A stretch of 9,474 bases of DNA from NCBI GenBank assembly GCA_903930515.1, contig CAIYYW010000144.1:1-9474 (forward strand), given 5' to 3'. This stretch comes from an uncultured delta proteobacterium. Its GTDB lineage: Bacteria; RBG-13-61-14; DRUE01. The notes under the pieces are model-generated. The model was not told the DNA's origin and did not search any database. It worked only from the letters and a program-made list of their open reading frames with translations. Within the stretch, counting starts at the first letter, position 1; the number at the start of each line of letters is the position of its first letter. Positions 6,760 to 9,474 of the stretch are shown here, in pieces. The translations under genes and the position numbers were made by a program.

Positions 6760-7503
6760 ATGGCGGAAGAAACCAAAGCGAGCGTGGAAAAGGAAACCAA
6801 AATCAAGCCGCCGGATTCCGGCGCGGAATTCAATGAGGTGGAAGACCTGATTTACCGCCGGAGGAGCGCGCGTTTCTACAAGAAGCAACAGGTGCCGGAG
6901 TACCTGGTCCGGCGTCTGCTTGAAACCGCGCGGTTTGCGCCGTCATCCGGCAACGCCCAGCCCTGGAAATTCATCGTGGTCCAGGACCGGAAGATGATTG
7001 AGGAGATGACCCGCGATGTGGTCGCCTTCTGCAAACTGGCCTGCCGGTTCATTGACTACCTGGACGGATGGAACCCGCTGAAAGAATGGACCGCCAAGCT
7101 GATGCAGCGGCTGATGAACAATTTGCTCCACCCGATTCCGTTCGCGGCCCTCAAGCTGATTGCGGAGGAAAAACTGGGATTATGGCACGGGGCGCCGACC
7201 GTAATCATCATGCTCACGGACAAACGCTGCCCCGGAGACCCCGCGGTGGATGTGGGCATTGCCGGGGAGAACCTGGTGCTCGCGGCGCACAGCTACGGAC
7301 TGGGCACCTGCTGGGTGAGTTTCTGCACGCCCCTGAAGATGATGCCCAAATGGAGGAAACGGCTCGGGATCAGGTATCCCTACAAATTGGTGACCTCAAT
7401 CGCGTTGGGTTACCCGAGGGGCGTCCCGGACGGTTATGTGACCCGGGAGACCAGCGCAATTGACTGGTTCGCGGAAGACGGAACCTTTAAAGTGGTATAT
7501 TGA
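6760..7503 (+). CDS. Nitroreductase-family FMN oxidoreductase
   Basis: Flavoprotein of 247 residues, probably a cytoplasmic homodimer. Features: LIYRRRSARFYKKQQVP (30-46) with the FMN-contacting basic/serine residues, APSSGNAQPWKFIVV (60-74), AGENLVLAAHSYGLGTCW (168-185) and a C-terminal SIALGYPRG. Residues 95-145 form an inserted helical region (FIDYLDGWNPLKEW to LKLIAEEKLGLWHG), larger than in small NfsB-type enzymes and partly hydrophobic. The ATG follows the esterase stop after one base and has AAGGGGGA upstream, so the two are translationally linked. A longer in-frame start at 6655 inside the esterase gene is rejected. The dicluster ferredoxin begins 11 bases downstream, suggesting electrons come from a ferredoxin rather than only NAD(P)H. 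The real substrate, perhaps a quinone or unsaturated intermediate rather than a nitro compound, is unknown. Confidence 0.9.
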   Translation: MAEETKASVEKETKIKPPDSGAEFNEVEDLIYRRRSARFYKKQQVPEYLVRRLLETARFAPSSGNAQPWKFIVVQDRKMIEEMTRDVVAFCKLACRFIDYLDGWNPLKEWTAKLMQRLMNNLLHPIPFAALKLIAEEKLGLWHGAPTVIIMLTDKRCPGDPAVDVGIAGENLVLAAHSYGLGTCWVSFCTPLKMMPKWRKRLGIRYPYKLVTSIALGYPRGVPDGYVTRETSAIDWFAEDGTFKVVY

Positions 7504-7514
7504 AAGGAGATCAA

Positions 7515-7838
7515 ATGCCCGAACATTTGAGAATTAGAGACCGGCTGAGGATTGAGAGCTTTAAAAAGCTCGGCCAAGATGTCACCCTGGGCGCGGTGGA
7601 GATAGACCCGGCCAAATGCACCGGATGCGGCTTGTGCGTAAAAGCATGCGCCGCCGGGACGATAGAGTTGGTGGGCAAGAAAGCCCGGATGAGGACGGTT
7701 TTTCCCATTTGCCATTCCTGCGCGGACTGCGTGGCCATCTGCGCCCAGAATGCGATCCAGATGAAACAGTTCCTGGAGTTGAAAAAATATTTCCGCTACC
7801 TGGACCGCGGAAAGCCCGAGCCGCCCAGGAGGTTTTAA
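7515..7838 (+). CDS. Dicluster [4Fe-4S] ferredoxin
   Basis: Small electron carrier of 107 residues with two complete CxxCxxCxxxC motifs: C35-C38-C41-C45 (CTGCGLCVKAC) and C66-C69-C72-C76 (CHSCADCVAIC). It should hold two [4Fe-4S] clusters. The proline that usually follows the fourth cysteine is replaced by Ala in both motifs. An N-terminal segment of ~30 residues (charged helix, RIRDRLRIESFKKLG) and a basic C-terminal helix (FLELKKYFRYLDRGKPEPPRRF) flank the core and may mediate docking. The ATG has AAAGGAGA 4 bases upstream; a TTG at 7500 lies before this site and is rejected. It is placed between the nitroreductase and the thiolase, and the likely partner is the nitroreductase. Confidence 0.92.
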   Translation: MPEHLRIRDRLRIESFKKLGQDVTLGAVEIDPAKCTGCGLCVKACAAGTIELVGKKARMRTVFPICHSCADCVAICAQNAIQMKQFLELKKYFRYLDRGKPEPPRRF

Positions 7839-7839
7839 A

Positions 7840-7872
7840 GTGAAACATTCTTACCAAAGAGCGGGGAGATAA
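7840..7872 (+). other. Possible 10-codon ORF between ferredoxin and thiolase genes
   Basis: GTG at 7840 lies 7 bases after a perfect AGGAGG (7827-7832), the best Shine-Dalgarno sequence in this interval, although those bases also encode the ferredoxin's Arg-Arg. The frame (peptide MKHSYQRAGR) ends with TAA at 7870-7872, two bases before the thiolase ATG. Translation could deliver ribosomes to the thiolase start. It is too short to judge from coding statistics. Confidence 0.22.
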
Positions 7873-7874
7873 AA

Positions 7875-9269
7875 ATGAGGGATGTTTATGTAATAGGGGC
7901 GCACACGATCAAGTTCGGAAAGCATCTGGAAAAGGGCATCAAGGAGCTTACGGCTATGACCGTGGAAGGGGTGCTCAAGGACGCGGGGATAGACCGGAAG
8001 CAGATCCAGTCGGCCTGGTTCTCCAACTCGGGGTGGGGAATGAGGAATTTCCAGCATTGCATCCGGGGGGAGGTGGCGCTCCGTCCGCTGGGGATTGACG
8101 CCATCCCGATTACCAATGTTGAGAACGCATGCGCCGGCGGGTCAACCGCTTTTCACGGCGCCTGGAAGGATGTGTCCCTGGGCATCTCGGAGATCTCGCT
8201 CGCGGTCGGCGCGGAGAAGGTTTACGCCCCGAACAAATATCTGATGTTCGCGGGATTTATGTCGGGAATGGATGTGGAGCTGATCGGCGAGATGATGAAG
8301 CAGGCCGCTCAAATGCCGCGGGTCAAGATTGAGGTTCCGAGGGAGCAGATGGAAGCCGCGAAGAAAACCAAAAAGGCCGGAAAGCCCAAGAGCCTGCGCG
8401 ACCGGGTCCAGGATTACTGGTATATGTTCGCGACCTATGTGGCGCTCGGCGAGAGCATCGGCTATGACACCTTGAAGCTGCTGCGCGAAACCAGCAAAGG
8501 CGGGGGAGCGGGCGGGAGCGACCGGTCCGCGTTTATGGATGTCTATGCCTATGCCGCGCGAATGCATATGAAAAAATACGGCAGCACCCAGCGCCAGATC
8601 GCGGTGATCGCGTCCAAGAGCCACTGGCATTCTACCATGAACCCGAACGCGCAATACAATTTTGACTTGACCATTGACGAGGTGCTCAAGGACCGGGTGG
8701 TGTCCTTCCCGCTGACCCGCAGTATGTGCGCGCCCATCGGGGACGGCTCCGCCTCGGTCATCCTGGCTTCCGAAGAAATGGTCAAGCGCCTGGGAGGATC
8801 TTCGCGCGCGATCAAGGTGAGGGCTTCGGTGCAGGTTTCCGGCAGGACCCGCGGCGAGGACGATCCGGATATCGCGGAGCGGGCGTCCCAAATTGCATAT
8901 CAGAGATCGGGTCTGGGGCCCAAGGATATTGATTTTGCCGAGGTCCACGATGCCACCGCATTCGGAGAGTTACATCAGACCGAGGCGCTGGGATTTTTTC
9001 CGGCCGGAGAAGGCGGCGTTTATGCCGAGAAAGGCGAGACCAGGGTTGGCGGAAAGAAACCGGTCAATCCCTCGGGCGGTCTGCTCTCGCGCGGTCATCC
9101 GATCGGGGCTTCGGGCCTGGCCCAGATCCACGAGCTGGTGACCCAGCTCCGGGGAGAGGCCGGCAAACGGCAGGTGCAGGGAGCGAGAATCGCGATGGCC
9201 GAGAACGGCGGCGGGGTGATCGGTCTTGAGGAAGCCGCGATGTGCATACATATTTTGGAAAAAGTCTAA
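7875..9269 (+). CDS. Thiolase-family protein (SCP2/archaeal-like acyl-CoA acetyltransferase)
   Basis: CoA-thioester condensing or cleaving enzyme of 464 residues. N-terminal MRDVYVIGAHTIKFGKH is typical of the SCP2/archaeal branch. The nucleophilic cysteine is C86 in NACAGGS. H358 is in VHDATAFGE and H408 in SRGHPIGASG. The C-terminal loop reads AENGGGVIG (442-450), so the second catalytic cysteine of classical thiolases (CxG) is absent. The HDCF cysteine of SCP2 thiolases is also replaced (HDAT). Residues about 140-195 form an inserted, lysine-rich segment that makes the protein longer than the usual ~390. Relatives often work with a separate DUF35 OB-fold/zinc partner; none is visible here. 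The ATG is preceded by GGGGAG at 6-7 bases. Possible roles are beta-ketoacyl-CoA thiolysis or condensation; a non-thiolytic C-C lyase is also possible. Confidence 0.88.
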   Translation: MRDVYVIGAHTIKFGKHLEKGIKELTAMTVEGVLKDAGIDRKQIQSAWFSNSGWGMRNFQHCIRGEVALRPLGIDAIPITNVENACAGGSTAFHGAWKDVSLGISEISLAVGAEKVYAPNKYLMFAGFMSGMDVELIGEMMKQAAQMPRVKIEVPREQMEAAKKTKKAGKPKSLRDRVQDYWYMFATYVALGESIGYDTLKLLRETSKGGGAGGSDRSAFMDVYAYAARMHMKKYGSTQRQIAVIASKSHWHSTMNPNAQYNFDLTIDEVLKDRVVSFPLTRSMCAPIGDGSASVILASEEMVKRLGGSSRAIKVRASVQVSGRTRGEDDPDIAERASQIAYQRSGLGPKDIDFAEVHDATAFGELHQTEALGFFPAGEGGVYAEKGETRVGGKKPVNPSGGLLSRGHPIGASGLAQIHELVTQLRGEAGKRQVQGARIAMAENGGGVIGLEEAAMCIHILEKV

Positions 9270-9271
9270 AT

Positions 9272-9325
9272 TGTGCGCAGACAAGGGTGTCTGCGCCACG
9301 AATCGCGACTAAAGTCGCTCGCACA
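9272..9325. repeat. REP-like double-hairpin palindromic element
   Basis: A 54-base element bounded by TGTGCG (9272-9277) and CGCACA (9320-9325), which are complementary. Inside, GCGCAGACA (9275-9283), loop AGGG, TGTCTGCGC (9288-9296) form a perfect 9-base stem. GCGACT (9305-9310), AA, AGTCGC (9313-9318) form a second stem. It starts 2 bases after the thiolase stop and ends before the next gene's ribosome-binding site. The layout resembles intergenic REP sequences mobilised by REP-associated Y1 transposases. There is no second copy in the window, so repeat status is inferred. It could also act as an RNA stabiliser or attenuator. Confidence 0.5.
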
Positions 9326-9348
9326 TTGGGAGGAAGGAGAAAGGAAAA

Positions 9349-9474
9349 ATGCAACAGATAGATTTTGACCAGGAAAACCTCTTTGCCTTTGATGAAGGAT
9401 TTTTCAGCCTGATGTATCTGCACGGGTTCAACCAGAGACTGGTCAACGATGTCAAAAAGGCGATTGAGAAGAAC
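9349..9474 (+). CDS. Unrecognised protein, N-terminal 42 residues only (cut by window end)
   Basis: An open frame runs from ATG at 9349 to the window edge with a strong purine-rich GGAGGAAGGAGAAAGGA site upstream. The start reads MQQIDFDQENLFAFDEGFF, then a predicted helix (SLMYLHGFNQRLVNDVKKAI). There is no signal peptide, metal motif or recognisable domain in the visible part, and it does not resemble the start of a DUF35 thiolase partner. It follows the thiolase in the same direction after 79 bases and is likely the next gene of the same transcription unit, unless the palindromic element ends transcription. Function unknown. Confidence 0.65.
   Translation, partial: MQQIDFDQENLFAFDEGFFSLMYLHGFNQRLVNDVKKAIEKN

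Noticed and set aside
8142-8948. 268-codon minus-strand open frame inside the thiolase gene
   Set aside because: Shadow of the thiolase coding frame, with no recognisable domain or ribosome-binding site.

Overview
The window looks like a chromosomal segment of a moderately GC-rich Gram-negative bacterium, most likely Desulfobacterota or another deltaproteobacterial-type lineage. This is inferred from the pheT-ihfA-merR gene order, exported proteins with Sec-type signal peptides, strong Shine-Dalgarno sites and sigma-70-type promoters. No marker in the window fixes the species.

Left part (1-2506, + strand) is housekeeping. It holds the 3'-terminal three quarters of pheT (phenylalanyl-tRNA synthetase beta chain), then ihfA (integration host factor alpha) and a small MerR-type regulator that starts with TTG 18 bases after the ihfA stop and in the same reading frame. 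After a 31-base convergent junction the content changes to an accessory metabolic locus.

Right part (2538-9474) is that locus. A short-chain dehydrogenase (- strand) and a FadR-like GntR regulator (+ strand) diverge from a 134-base control region. That region carries two near-perfect sigma-70 promoters, one per strand, each with a 17-base spacer. They face outward but overlap, so that their -10 boxes lie 2 bases apart. An 11-base FadR-like site lies inside the spacer of the regulator's own promoter, and a 17-base palindrome covers the -10 region.

Downstream of the regulator, co-directional and closely spaced, are: an exported START/SRPBCC-fold protein, an exported type-B carboxylesterase, a nitroreductase-family flavoprotein, a dicluster [4Fe-4S] ferredoxin, and a thiolase of the SCP2/archaeal-like type. 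After a 54-base double-hairpin palindromic element comes the start of an unrecognised gene cut by the window end.

Working model (inference): a lipophilic ester is bound and hydrolysed in the periplasm by the START-fold protein and esterase. The product is processed in the cytoplasm by a dehydrogenase, a ferredoxin-linked flavin reductase and a thiolase. The locus is controlled by a FadR-like, possibly acyl-CoA-sensing, regulator. The substrate cannot be read from the sequence. No tRNA, rRNA, CRISPR array or insertion sequence was seen, and no gene-free stretch exceeds 300 bases; the longest is the 134-base control region.
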